Positions 29,726 through 37,865 of a stretch of DNA of 64,000 nucleotides are shown piece by piece. Source of the DNA: Arthrobacter sp. Soc17.1.1.1 (GTDB lineage Bacteria; Actinomycetota; Actinomycetes; Actinomycetales; Micrococcaceae). Where the stretch lies: positions 2,294,001 through 2,358,000 of the forward strand of contig NZ_JBAJII010000001.1 in NCBI RefSeq assembly GCF_036867195.1. Direction: 5' to 3'. The position numbers and the translations under genes were made by a program. The notes beneath the pieces were generated by a model. That model made no database searches, had not been told where the DNA came from, and saw nothing but the letters and a program-made list of their open reading frames with translations. Every line of letters starts with the position of its first letter. Position 1 is the first letter of the stretch.

Positions 29726-30690
29726 CGGTCCTCGTGACCGGCGCGAGCGGCATGCTCGGGCGCGCCGTCGCGCAGCACCTGATCACCGACGGGCACGACG
29801 TGCGGTGCTTCCAGCGCCGCCCCTCCGGCGTCCCGGGCGCGCAGGACTCCCTCGGGTCCATCGAGGATCCGGACGCCGTCACGGCCGCGGTGCGCGGCTG
29901 CACGGCGGTGATCCACCTGGCGGCGAAGGTCTCCTTCACGGGCGCCGCGGCGGACTTCGACCGCGTCAACGTCGAGGGCACGAGGCGCCTGCTCGACGCG
30001 GCGCAGGACGCCGGCGTGACAGACGTCGTGCAGGTCTCCTCCCCCTCCGTCGCGCATTCCGGCTCGTCCCTCGTCGGCGCTCCCGCCGGCCCCGCCGATC
30101 CTGCCTCGGCGCGCGGCGACTACGCGCGCACGAAGGCAGCCGCGGAGCTGTTGGCCCTCGGCCGCTCCGGGCCGGGGTTCCGCGTCGCCGCGGTGCGCCC
30201 GCACATCGTGTGGGGTCCGGGCGACACGCAGCTCGTCGAGCGCGTCATCGACCGTGCGCGCCGCCGGCGCCTGCCCCTGCTCGACGGCGGCACCGCCCTC
30301 ATCGACACGACCTACGTGGACAACGCGGCCTCGGCGATCGTCGCCTGCCTGCGGCGCATCGAGGCCGCCCGGGGGCAGGCGTTCGTGGTCACGAACGGCG
30401 AGCCGCGGCCCATCGCGGAGCTCCTGGCCGGGATCTGCCGAGCAGGCGGGGTGGCGCCCCCGGCATGGTCCGTTCCGGGAGCGCTCGCCCGCGGCGCGGG
30501 GGCCGTGATCGAGCGCGCCTGGCTCGCCGCGGGCCGCACCGAGGAGCCTCCCATGACCCGTTTCCTCGCCGAACAGCTCTCCACCGCGCATTGGTTCGAC
30601 CAGCGGCGCACGCGCGAGGTCCTCGGGTGGGAGCCGGACATCGGCATCGACGAGGGCTTCGAGCGGCTGGCCCGCCACTACGCGCGCTAG
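29722..30690 (+). CDS. oleD: OleD, NADPH-dependent 2-alkyl-3-ketoalkanoate reductase
   Basis: 322 aa extended SDR. It reduces the OleA product to the beta-hydroxy acid used by OleC. The nucleotide motif is VTGASGMLG (residues 5-13), with the catalytic Ser in QVSSPSVAHSG and Y134/K138 in DYARTKAAAE; VRPHIVWGPGD and FVVTNGEP fit the family. GTG start overlaps the oleBC stop (GTGA). It completes the oleA-oleBC-oleD operon; all three genes overlap, so expression is probably one polycistron. Confidence 0.92.
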   Translation: MTVLVTGASGMLGRAVAQHLITDGHDVRCFQRRPSGVPGAQDSLGSIEDPDAVTAAVRGCTAVIHLAAKVSFTGAAADFDRVNVEGTRRLLDAAQDAGVTDVVQVSSPSVAHSGSSLVGAPAGPADPASARGDYARTKAAAELLALGRSGPGFRVAAVRPHIVWGPGDTQLVERVIDRARRRRLPLLDGGTALIDTTYVDNAASAIVACLRRIEAARGQAFVVTNGEPRPIAELLAGICRAGGVAPPAWSVPGALARGAGAVIERAWLAAGRTEEPPMTRFLAEQLSTAHWFDQRRTREVLGWEPDIGIDEGFERLARHYAR

Positions 30691-30709
30691 GGGCTGCGGA
30701 GCGACGCGG

Positions 30710-31129
30710 TCAGGCGCCGCGTGCGGCCAAGACCTCGAGATAGTGCGGATTGTGCATGAGGCCGAGCACGTTGCCGAACGGGTCCACCACGGACGCCGTC
30801 GTGAACCCGCCGGTCCCCCGTTCCGTCACCGCCTCGTACTCGGTGGCGCCCAGCCGGAGCAGCCTGTCCAGCGTCCCGGTCAGGTCGTCGACGTGCCAGA
30901 ACATGACGGCGCCACCCGGGCCGAGGGACGCGCCCGGCGGGCCGTACCTCCGGTCGATGAACCCGAGCTCGTCCTCGTCGTCGCCCACCCGGAACTCGAG
31001 GTAGGCGGGAGGGTCGGGCGGCGGCGGGAACGCGTAGTACGGCTCCATCCCCAGCACGTCCGTGTACCAGTTCCGGGCGGCGGCGAGATCGTCGGCGTAG
31101 AAGGTGACGGTGGCGAATCCTCGAAACAT
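30710..31129 (-). CDS. Single-domain VOC family protein
   Basis: 139 aa glyoxalase/bleomycin-resistance fold: FATVTFYADDLAAARNWYTDVLGM at the N-terminus and ASVVDPFGNVLGLMHNPHYLE at the C-terminus. Reaction unknown. ATG behind GAGGAG. Convergent with oleD (19-base gap, no visible hairpin). The residue set does not allow a choice between glyoxalase, resistance protein or an inactive binding protein. Confidence 0.78.
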   Translation of the reverse strand: MFRGFATVTFYADDLAAARNWYTDVLGMEPYYAFPPPPDPPAYLEFRVGDDEDELGFIDRRYGPPGASLGPGGAVMFWHVDDLTGTLDRLLRLGATEYEAVTERGTGGFTTASVVDPFGNVLGLMHNPHYLEVLAARGA

Positions 31130-31188
31130 GGGTGCTCCTCCGGGTAGGGGTGACCCGCCGGAATGTACACCCGAACCCGGGTACGGCA

Positions 31189-31217
31189 AAGGGCGGGGTG
31201 CTCGGCACCCCGCCCTT
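31189..31217 (-). terminator. Rho-independent-like terminator after the NlpC/P60 gene
   Basis: AAGGGCGGGGTGC pairs over 13 bp with its complement across a three-base loop (31189-31201 with 31205-31217). On the minus strand it is followed by TTGCC, a short T-run. It lies about 50 bases after the hydrolase stop. Confidence 0.75.
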
Positions 31218-31265
31218 CCTGCGTCGCTACCGGCCTTCGCCGCCGGTCTGCACCGCCCGTCCGCC

Positions 31266-32108
31266 TTAGCGGGTGTAGTAGCCGTCCACGGCCATGACGC
31301 CGACCGGGTGCACCTGCGTGCCCTGCGACGGGTTCAGCGCGCTGACCATCTGGCCGTTGCCGAGGTAGATGCCCACGTGGCTGCCACCGTTCTGGCTCAC
31401 CAGGTCACCCGGCTGGGGGTTGCTGGTGGGCCGCAGGGCGGCGAACTGAGCCCACGTGGTGCGGGGCAGGCTGATGCCCTGCTGGGCGTAGACCCACTGG
31501 ACGAAGCCGGAGCAGTCCCAGGCGCCGTAGGAGGTGCCGCCGTAGACGTAGCCCGAGCCGACGCCCTGCATCGCCGTGCCGGCGATGCCGGAGAGCGAGG
31601 CCGCCCTCGGCGCGATGGAGGCGGCTGACTGCGTGCTGAGTCCCGTGGAGTTGCCCGGGGCCGCCGTGGTGCTCGCGGGGACGGCCTGGACCGACACCGA
31701 CTGGGCGGAGTACTGCTGCGGAGCGGACTGCTGCGGGGCGATGGAGCCGCCCAGCGAGATGGCCTGGCCGGGGTAGATGACCGAGCTGTAGCCGAGGCCG
31801 TTGGCCGCGAACAGCGTCTCGAGGCTGACGCCGTGCGAGGAGGCGATGCTGCCGAGCGTGTCGCCGGCCTGCACGGTGTAGGTGCCTGCCGCGGTGGTGC
31901 TCGCTGCGGACTGCTGGGTGTCGATGCTGATCTCGCCGGCTGCGCTGGCGGGCAGTGCCGCACCGAACAGGAGGCCGGACGCGGTGACGACGACCGCGGC
32001 GGGCTTGCCGGCGACGGACGCGGTCGCGGTGACGGCGCGGGAGGCGGTGACGAGGGGGTTGGTGCGCGTGGGGACTGCCCGGTGGCGCGCGGTATGGCTC
32101 TTGGACAT
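31266..32108 (-). CDS. Secreted LysM-NlpC/P60 peptidoglycan endopeptidase
   Basis: 280 aa. An N-terminal export signal with a long Arg/Thr-rich n-region leads to VVVTASGLLFGAALPASAAG. A LysM domain (about residues 72-117: TYTVQAGDTLGSIASSHGVS) is followed by a Gln/Ser/Ala linker and an NlpC/P60 domain with catalytic Cys in GAWDCSGFVQWVY and His in GGSHVGIYLG. It should cut stem peptides during growth or separation. ATG at 32108. A c-di-AMP riboswitch directly upstream probably controls it, as for other actinobacterial wall hydrolases. Confidence 0.92.
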   Translation of the reverse strand: MSKSHTARHRAVPTRTNPLVTASRAVTATASVAGKPAAVVVTASGLLFGAALPASAAGEISIDTQQSAASTTAAGTYTVQAGDTLGSIASSHGVSLETLFAANGLGYSSVIYPGQAISLGGSIAPQQSAPQQYSAQSVSVQAVPASTTAAPGNSTGLSTQSAASIAPRAASLSGIAGTAMQGVGSGYVYGGTSYGAWDCSGFVQWVYAQQGISLPRTTWAQFAALRPTSNPQPGDLVSQNGGSHVGIYLGNGQMVSALNPSQGTQVHPVGVMAVDGYYTR

Positions 32109-32126
32109 GCTGTTGCCTTTCCCAAT

Positions 32127-32266
32127 GCCTGCGAAGTTAGCTGTCGGGTTCGGATGGGACATCCGGACACGCACCTGCCGACCATTGCCCCCAAGCTGGT
32201 CGACGCGTGTCTTTACCCCTAGGACTCGTCGAAGAGTCCGCTACTGGTTCCCCCGCCCCTGTCGAA
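32127..32266 (-). ncRNA. c-di-AMP riboswitch (ydaO/yuaA type)
   Basis: The leader of the NlpC/P60 gene contains, in order on the minus strand, GCGGGGGAACCAG, a small hairpin GGACTC/GAGTCC, TAGGGGTAAAG, a central stem region, and GACAGCTAACTTCGCAGGC ending at 32127. These blocks and their order match the conserved ydaO/yuaA element, which binds c-di-AMP and usually turns down wall-remodelling and osmolyte genes. It ends about 18 bases before the start codon, leaving little room for a separate terminator, so control of translation or premature termination inside the element is likely. Secondary structure was judged by eye. Confidence 0.85.
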
Positions 32267-32440
32267 TGGTTTGTGCGAACGGTCCATCCTCATCGACAGG
32301 GTTCGGCAGAAAGAGGATGGGCGCCCCGCCGTGGTGGCGCGGGCACGGCTTCCACGGTACGCGAGGGGTCCCGGATTGTCACGTTTGGATCACGAGGGAA
32401 AGATCACGTCCCGCATCACGTCCTGCACTCCCCGGGAGGG

Positions 32441-33403
32441 CTACATCCTCGCGTTGCGCGGTCTCGGCTGGCAGTGCGGGCAGAGGTAGGAGGACCGGTT
32501 CATGAAGGACTCCCGGCGGATCAGCGTGTGCCGACCCTCGGCCGCGCACCGGCGGCAGGGCTGCCCGGCACGGCCGTAGGCCTCGAGGTCCCGCGCGAAG
32601 TAGCCCGAGGCGCCGTTGACATTCACGTAGAGCGCGTCGAAGCTCGTGCCCCCGGCCGCCAGGGCGCGGGTCATGACGTCGGTGGCCGCCTCGACGATGC
32701 GCTGGGTGTCCGGGCGCCGCAGCGTATCGGTGGGCCGGGCGTAGTGGAACCGGGCCGCCCACAGGGCCTCGTCGGCGTAGATGTTGCCGATGCCGGAGAC
32801 GAGTCCCTGATCGAGCAGCGCGCGTTTGAGTCCGGTCCTGCGCGTGCGGAGGCGTCGGTGGAAGGCCTCGGGGTCGAATGCGGGGTCGAGGAGGTCGCGT
32901 GCGATGTGCGCGGCCTGATGCGGCACGAGGGGCAGGCCGCCCTCGCCCAGCCCTCCCGGGTGGCCGTCCCCGGTGGGCTGCAGGTCGGCGACGAACATGC
33001 CGCCGAAGATGCGCTGGTCCACGAAGCGCAGCTCGGCGGGCAGCGGTACGCCCTCCTCGTCGAGCGCGGCGGAGAGGGTCAGGCGTACCTTGAGGTGCTT
33101 CTCGCGCGGCGCGGCGGGCTCCTCGATGAGGAGCTGCCCGCTCATGCCGAGGTGCGCCATCAGGGCGACATGCGGCGGGGCGTCCGCGCCGGCGGGGTCC
33201 GCCAGGACGAGCCAGAGGAACTTCCCGCGGCGCACCACATCGGTGACGCGCGCCCCGGTGACGTTGCCGACGAAGTCCTCGACGCCGTCGACGTGCCGCC
33301 GGAGCGACCGGGGGTCGACCACCTCCACGTCCTCGATGGTGCGTCCGGTCACCCAGCGGGCGAGGCCGCGGCGGACCACCTCGACCTCGGGCAGTTCAGG
33401 CAC
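32441..33403 (-). CDS. mutM: Formamidopyrimidine-DNA glycosylase
   Basis: 320 aa base-excision glycosylase/AP lyase for 8-oxoG and FaPy lesions. The N-terminal catalytic [13 protein letters not shown] (Pro1 after Met removal, Glu2) is intact. [24 protein letters not shown] and the C-terminal zinc finger (CRRC ... CPHC) are all present. GTG start immediately after the rnc stop (TGAGTG). rnc-mutM is the standard actinobacterial pair. Confidence 0.96.
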   Translation of the reverse strand: MPELPEVEVVRRGLARWVTGRTIEDVEVVDPRSLRRHVDGVEDFVGNVTGARVTDVVRRGKFLWLVLADPAGADAPPHVALMAHLGMSGQLLIEEPAAPREKHLKVRLTLSAALDEEGVPLPAELRFVDQRIFGGMFVADLQPTGDGHPGGLGEGGLPLVPHQAAHIARDLLDPAFDPEAFHRRLRTRRTGLKRALLDQGLVSGIGNIYADEALWAARFHYARPTDTLRRPDTQRIVEAATDVMTRALAAGGTSFDALYVNVNGASGYFARDLEAYGRAGQPCRRCAAEGRHTLIRRESFMNRSSYLCPHCQPRPRNARM

Positions 33404-34135
33404 TCAGGAGCCGTCGAGCGCGTCGGTGGGGTCTCCGGTCCCGTGCACGGACCCGGCCCCTTCGGTGAGCAGCTTCCAGGACGCCGCCGCCGCGGCCTGC
33501 TCGGCTTCCTTCTTCGACGGTCCGTGCCCGGAACCGTAGCCGACGCCGCCGATCAGCAGGCGCGCCGTGAAGGTGCGGGCATGGTCGGGGCCGGTGCCCT
33601 CCACCTGGTAGTCGATGAGCCCGAGCCGCCGGCCGGCCGCCGTCTCCTGGATGCGGGTCTTCCAGTCCGTACCCTCGCCGAGGACCGCGGAGTCGCGGAG
33701 CAGGGGCCCGATGAGCCGCATGACCATGGCACGGGCGGTCTCGATGCCGTGGCTGAGGTACGCGGCGCCGATCACGGCCTCCATCGTGTCCGCGAGGATC
33801 GACGCCTTGTCCCGCCCGTTCGTCAGCTTCTCGCCCTGCCCGAGCAGCACGTAGCTGCCGAGGTCGAGGGTGCGTGCGACGCCCGCCAGGGCCTTGGTAC
33901 TGACGACGGCGGACCGCCGCTTGGCGAGCTCGCCCTCGGACAGGCCCGGGTTGTCCCGGTACAGGGCATCGGTGACCGAGAGCCCGAGCACCGAGTCGCC
34001 GAGGAACTCGAGGCGCTCGTTGGTCGGGATCCCGCCCTTCTCGTAGGCGTAGGACCGGTGGGTCAGGGCAAGACGAAGCGTCTCGGTGTCGATATCGACA
34101 CCGAGACGCTTCGTGAGTTCTTCTGTATTCTTCAC
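33404..34135 (-). CDS. rnc: Ribonuclease III
   Basis: 243 aa. RNase III cuts double-stranded RNA (rRNA processing, mRNA control). The catalytic signature NERLEFLGDSVLGL is present, as are the second acidic cluster DTMEAVIGAAYLS and a C-terminal dsRBD ending GSGHGPSKKEAEQAAAAASW. The start is uncertain: GTG at 34135 gives the usual family length, while GTG at 34183 would add 16 residues; neither has a clear ribosome binding site. Codons 8-21 lie in a 42-bp perfect palindrome (separate entry), with CGT, CTT, GGT and GAT codons that are uncommon in this gene. It follows rpmF by 68 bases. Confidence 0.93.
   Translation of the reverse strand: MKNTEELTKRLGVDIDTETLRLALTHRSYAYEKGGIPTNERLEFLGDSVLGLSVTDALYRDNPGLSEGELAKRRSAVVSTKALAGVARTLDLGSYVLLGQGEKLTNGRDKASILADTMEAVIGAAYLSHGIETARAMVMRLIGPLLRDSAVLGEGTDWKTRIQETAAGRRLGLIDYQVEGTGPDHARTFTARLLIGGVGYGSGHGPSKKEAEQAAAAASWKLLTEGAGSVHGTGDPTDALDGS
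34073..34114. repeat. 42-bp perfect palindrome inside rnc codons 8-21
   Basis: The 21-base arms 34073-34093 and 34094-34114 are exact reverse complements; the core is GGTGTCGATATCGACACC. In the rnc mRNA it would fold into a stem of about 19 bp with a four-base loop, 20-odd bases from the start codon. That is about the two-turn duplex length that RNase III cuts. Random occurrence of a perfect 42-mer palindrome in coding DNA is very unlikely. Confidence 0.95.
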
Positions 34136-34203
34136 AACCGCATCAGCCGGCGCATCGGTCGGGGTACCCGCCGGCGCTCGCACGCGGCGGGACGGATCCG
34201 ATG

Positions 34204-34407
34204 TCAGACGTCGGCGACCTTGCGTCCCTTGTACTCCAGGAACAGCGGCGTGCCGGCCGAGTCGGTGACAACCTTGGCCTGGTGGGCGAGGCTGTAGGTG
34301 ACGCGACCGTTCTCGAGGGTCTTGACCAGCTTGGGGGCGGTTGCCTTCCACTGGGACCGGCGTGCACGGGTATTCGCGCGGGACATCTTCCGCTTCGGGA
34401 CAGCCAC
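34204..34407 (-). CDS. rpmF: 50S ribosomal protein L32
   Basis: 67 aa, starting [20 protein letters not shown], the L32 hallmark. This is a longer form whose C-terminal half ([34 protein letters not shown]) lacks the CXXC zinc ribbon pairs of many L32 proteins; such zinc-free (C-minus) forms exist in actinobacteria. GTG start two bases after the DUF177 stop. Coupled DUF177-rpmF is standard. Confidence 0.95.
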   Translation of the reverse strand: MAVPKRKMSRANTRARRSQWKATAPKLVKTLENGRVTYSLAHQAKVVTDSAGTPLFLEYKGRKVADV

Positions 34408-34409
34408 GG

Positions 34410-34934
34410 CTAACTCTCTTCTCTCTCGTCTGACTCTGACTTTGGTGCCGCGTCGTTCTCTGCGGCGGTGCCGGTCAGCCCGGCGAGGGCCGACCAGCGA
34501 GGGTCCAATACTTCATGGTGGTGGTCCGGATCGTCATTGAGCCGGGCTCCGCATTCGGAGCACAGACCTTTGCAATCCTCCCGGCACACCGGCTGGAATG
34601 GCAGCGACGTGACCACTGCATCCCTCAGCACGGGTTCCAGATCGACCGAATCGTTCTCCACCCTGTGCTGTTCCTCGTCCTCCTCCACCGACAGCGACTC
34701 GGAGTCGCTGTAGAAGAAGAGTTCCTGGACATCCACGTCGTGCTCGTACCGCAGTGGCTCCAGGCAACGGCCGCACTCGCCGGTTACTTCGACGTTCGCC
34801 GTTCCCGACACCAGGATCCCCTCGTGCACCGATTCGAAGCGCAGATCGAGCTCCATGTCGGAGCCCTCCTGCACGCCGATCAGGGCGACACCGAAATCCT
34901 TGGGTGCCGGCACATGTTCTTCGACTGTCCGCAT
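34410..34934 (-). CDS. DUF177/YceD protein; true start probably an upstream ATC
   Basis: 174 aa from the first ATG. The YceD family is thought to act in rRNA maturation and is always next to rpm[12 protein letters not shown] and [13 protein letters not shown] form the Cys cluster, and the C-terminus is acidic. The family normally begins about 20 residues earlier with a segment like [18 protein letters not shown]. Here the same frame upstream reads SPLTFSVKDLGRSPGS, yet it has no ATG, GTG or TTG before an in-frame stop. An ATC at 35000-34998, five bases after AGGAG, is the best candidate start and would give 196 aa. Otherwise the protein is N-terminally shortened. Confidence 0.88.
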   Translation of the reverse strand: MRTVEEHVPAPKDFGVALIGVQEGSDMELDLRFESVHEGILVSGTANVEVTGECGRCLEPLRYEHDVDVQELFFYSDSESLSVEEDEEQHRVENDSVDLEPVLRDAVVTSLPFQPVCREDCKGLCSECGARLNDDPDHHHEVLDPRWSALAGLTGTAAENDAAPKSESDEREES

Positions 34935-35083
34935 GCTGCCCGGACTGCGTCCGAGATCCTTGACGCTGAACGTCAGGGGCGAACTGAGATCGCTTTTGAT
35001 GGTGACTCCTGTAGAACATATGACCGACGTACTATCTTACCCTGACGATCCGGGCTGACCCAAAACGCCGACGCCCTCCGCGC

Positions 35084-35557
35084 TCAGGCCTCGGGCCTCA
35101 GCCGGGCGAGGACTGCCTCCGGGACGAGGGCGCCGATATCGCCGCCGAGCCCCGCGACCTCCTTCAGCAGCGTCGAGGAGACGTGCGCGAAGTCCGTGCC
35201 GGTGGGCAGGAACACCGTCTCGATGTCCGCCAGGTGCCGGTTCATCGTGGCCATGGGGCGTTCGTAATCGAAGTCGAGGCTCGACCGCAGCCCCTTCACG
35301 AGCGCTACGGCGCCGTGGTCCCGGCAGAACTCGGCGACGAGGCCCTCCCCCATCGCCCGCACGCTCACCCCCGGCAGGTGCGCGAGGCTCTCGGTGCAGA
35401 ACGCCATGCGCTCCTCGATCCCGAACCGGTACTTCTTGGCGTAGTTCGTCGAGACCGCGACGATCACCTCGTCGAAGAGGCGGGCGGCTCGGCTGATGAC
35501 ATCGATGTGCCCGTTGTGGAGGGGGTCGAAGGACCCGGGGCAGACGGCGCGGCTCAT
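35084..35557 (-). CDS. coaD: Phosphopantetheine adenylyltransferase
   Basis: 157 aa. CoaD transfers AMP from ATP to 4'-phosphopantetheine in CoA synthesis. The nucleotidyltransferase motif is AVCPGSFDPLHNGHIDVI (His in the T/HxGH motif), with VKGLRSSLDFDYERPMATMN and the C-terminal SSTLLKEVAGLGGDI. ATG at 35557. In related genomes rsmD lies directly upstream; here rsmD is about 6.2 kb away, with a block of plus-strand genes between. Confidence 0.95.
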   Translation of the reverse strand: MSRAVCPGSFDPLHNGHIDVISRAARLFDEVIVAVSTNYAKKYRFGIEERMAFCTESLAHLPGVSVRAMGEGLVAEFCRDHGAVALVKGLRSSLDFDYERPMATMNRHLADIETVFLPTGTDFAHVSSTLLKEVAGLGGDIGALVPEAVLARLRPEA

Positions 35558-35597
35558 ACCCCCACGGTACCCACCCGGGAGCGGCAATACTGGTGGT

Positions 35598-36827
35598 ATG
35601 ACGACACACGCGCAGCCCGCAGCCAGGAACGGCACCCCGCCGTGGAGACGGGCGGCACTCGGGGCGAATCTGCTCGGCAGCGACGGCCGGCTCGGCATCA
35701 CCATCTTCGAGGAGGTGACGGCCCTCGCGCGGAAGCACGCGGCGATCAACCTCGGCCAGGGGTTCCCGGACGAGGACGGGCCGCGGGAGATCCTGGACGC
35801 CGCCCGGTCCGCCATCGCGGACGGCGCCAACCAGTACGCGCCCGGGCAGGGGCTGGCCGTCCTGCGGCACGCGATCGCGGCCCACCAGGAGCGCTTCTAC
35901 GGTCTGGCGGTCGATCCGCAGACCGAGGTGATCGTCAGCACGGGGGCCACCGAGGCGATCGCCGCCGCGATCCTGGCGTTCGCCGGGCCCGGCGACGAGG
36001 TGCTGACGTTCGAACCCTTCTACGACTCCTACGGCGCGGTGATCGGCCTGTCCGGCGCCACCCACACCACGGCGCCGCTCCGCGCACCCGACTTCCAGCC
36101 GGATGCCGCGGCCCTGGAGGCGGCCTTCAGCGACCGCACGAGGATCGTCGTGGTCAACAATCCCCACAACCCCACCGGCAGCGTGTTCAGCCGCTCCTCC
36201 CTCGAGCTCATCGTCCGGCTGGCGGAGCGCCACGGCGCGGTCATCGTCACGGACGAGGTGTACGAGCACCTCACCTTCGGTGTGCAGCATCTCCCCGTCG
36301 CCACGCTGCCGGGTGCCGCGGAGCGGACCCTCACGATCTCCTCCGCCGGCAAGACCTTCTCCGTGACGGGGTGGAAGGTCGGCTGGCTGAGCGGACCCGC
36401 CGACCTGGTGTCCCAGGTGCGCACCGTCAAGACCTTCCTGACCTACACCTCCGGAACGCCCTTCCAGGGCGCCGTCGCCCTGGGCCTCGGACTGCCGGAC
36501 GCGTTCTTCTCCTCCGCCGCGGCGACCCTCCGGAAGAAGCGGGACCTCCTGGGAGAAGGCCTCCGCGCGGCCGGTTTCGAGGTCTTCGAACCCGAGGGGA
36601 CGTTCTTCACCATGGTCGACGCCGCCCCCCTCGGGATCGACGACGCGACCGACCTAGCGCGGCGCCTGCCGGAGCTGATCGGCGTCGCCGCGATCCCCGT
36701 GGCGATGTTCTGCCACGAGGACGGCGCCGAACGCACCCGCTCGATGCTGCGCTTCGCGTTCTGCAAGAGGTTCGACGTCATCGAGGAGGGCGCACGACGC
36801 CTCGGCACGCTACGGGCGCGCGTATGA
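35598..36827 (+). CDS. PLP-dependent aminotransferase, class I/II
   Basis: 409 aa fold-type I aminotransferase. Features are AINLGQGFPDEDGP, VNNPHNPTG, TDEVYEHLTF and the PLP lysine in ISSAGKTFSVTGWKVGW. Overall it is closest in pattern to kynurenine/glutamine transaminase K and DapC-like enzymes; the substrate is not determinable. ATG at 35598, 40 bases from the divergent coaD start. It overlaps the next gene by four bases (ATGA), so the two proteins are probably made together. Confidence 0.87.
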   Translation: MTTHAQPAARNGTPPWRRAALGANLLGSDGRLGITIFEEVTALARKHAAINLGQGFPDEDGPREILDAARSAIADGANQYAPGQGLAVLRHAIAAHQERFYGLAVDPQTEVIVSTGATEAIAAAILAFAGPGDEVLTFEPFYDSYGAVIGLSGATHTTAPLRAPDFQPDAAALEAAFSDRTRIVVVNNPHNPTGSVFSRSSLELIVRLAERHGAVIVTDEVYEHLTFGVQHLPVATLPGAAERTLTISSAGKTFSVTGWKVGWLSGPADLVSQVRTVKTFLTYTSGTPFQGAVALGLGLPDAFFSSAAATLRKKRDLLGEGLRAAGFEVFEPEGTFFTMVDAAPLGIDDATDLARRLPELIGVAAIPVAMFCHEDGAERTRSMLRFAFCKRFDVIEEGARRLGTLRARV

Positions 36828-37711
36828 CCGGGACGCCGGACCCGCGGCCCGACGGTCGGCTGCACAACGGGCCCGACGGTGGGTCCGCCGGGACGGCAGA
36901 CGGGTTCGCCGACAGGCTCGACGAGGAATTCGAGGTCCCGACGCGGTGGCTGCCGGACACGGGCGCCCATGCGGAGATCGACGAGGACGCCCACATCGAG
37001 GGCGCCCTGATCCTCAGCGTCGGGGGCGCCCAGCAGTCCCACGTGGACCTGCTCCACCCCGAACGGATCTTCTACGAGTACCTGCAGCGCATCGGCCACG
37101 TGGTCGACCTCGTGGGTACCCCCGGCGAGCCCCTGCGGGTCCTGCACCTCGGTGCCGGCGCGCTCACCCTCGTGCGCTACCTCCAGGCCACGCGCCCCGG
37201 GTCCGAGCAGACCGCGGTCGACCTGGACGGTACGCTGATGGACTTCGTGCTCGACGCCATGCCGCTGCCGGAGGGCACCGTGTGCGACGTCGTCATCGGT
37301 GACGCGGCGGACGCCGTCCTCGAGCAGCCGGACGGCGCCTTCGACGTGGTCGTGCTCGACATCTTCGCCGGAGCCGACGCCCCCGCCCACCTGACCTCCC
37401 CGGACTTCGCCGCGCACCTCCTGCGGGTCTGCGCCCGCGAGGGAGTGGTGCTGGTCAACGTGGGCGACGATCCCCCGCTCGCCTTCGCGCGTGCGCAGAG
37501 CCGGCAGCTCGCAGCCCTGGCGCCCGCGACGGCCGTGCTCACCGAGGCGGGGATGGTGGACGGCTCGCGGGCCGGCAACGTCGTCGTCGCCGCACGCAAC
37601 GGCCCCTGGCCGGACGCCTGGACGCGCGCACTCCTCGCGGCGGGTCCCCACCCTGCCGCTGTCCTCGTGGGGCCGGCCCGGGCGGCGTTCGAGCAGATCC
37701 CGCCCCGGTAG
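36824..37711 (+). CDS. Spermidine synthase-like methyltransferase-fold protein
   Basis: 295 aa with a Rossmann-type core: LRVLHLGAGALTLVRYL (glycine loop), QTAVDLDGTLMDF (acidic strand end), CDVVIGDAADAVLEQP and FDVVVLDIFAGADAP. This is the spermidine-synthase/fused methyltransferase pattern; polyamine activity is not proven, and the aminopropyltransferase gatekeeper is not obvious. The first 60 residues are Gly/Asp-rich. Coupled to the aminotransferase upstream. Confidence 0.75.
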   Translation: MTGTPDPRPDGRLHNGPDGGSAGTADGFADRLDEEFEVPTRWLPDTGAHAEIDEDAHIEGALILSVGGAQQSHVDLLHPERIFYEYLQRIGHVVDLVGTPGEPLRVLHLGAGALTLVRYLQATRPGSEQTAVDLDGTLMDFVLDAMPLPEGTVCDVVIGDAADAVLEQPDGAFDVVVLDIFAGADAPAHLTSPDFAAHLLRVCAREGVVLVNVGDDPPLAFARAQSRQLAALAPATAVLTEAGMVDGSRAGNVVVAARNGPWPDAWTRALLAAGPHPAAVLVGPARAAFEQIPPR

Positions 37712-37865
37712 CGGCCCGGCGCCGGGCCGGCATCATCCTTCCGGCCCCGCGTGGTTGCGCTTGTCAAGCGGCATTCCGACCTCCGTCGTCGCCGCGCTTT
37801 TCCTAGCCTTGAAAGTGCCTGAGCAGCCGGGCACCGACGATCCTCGTGCTGGGAAGACCCCGATC

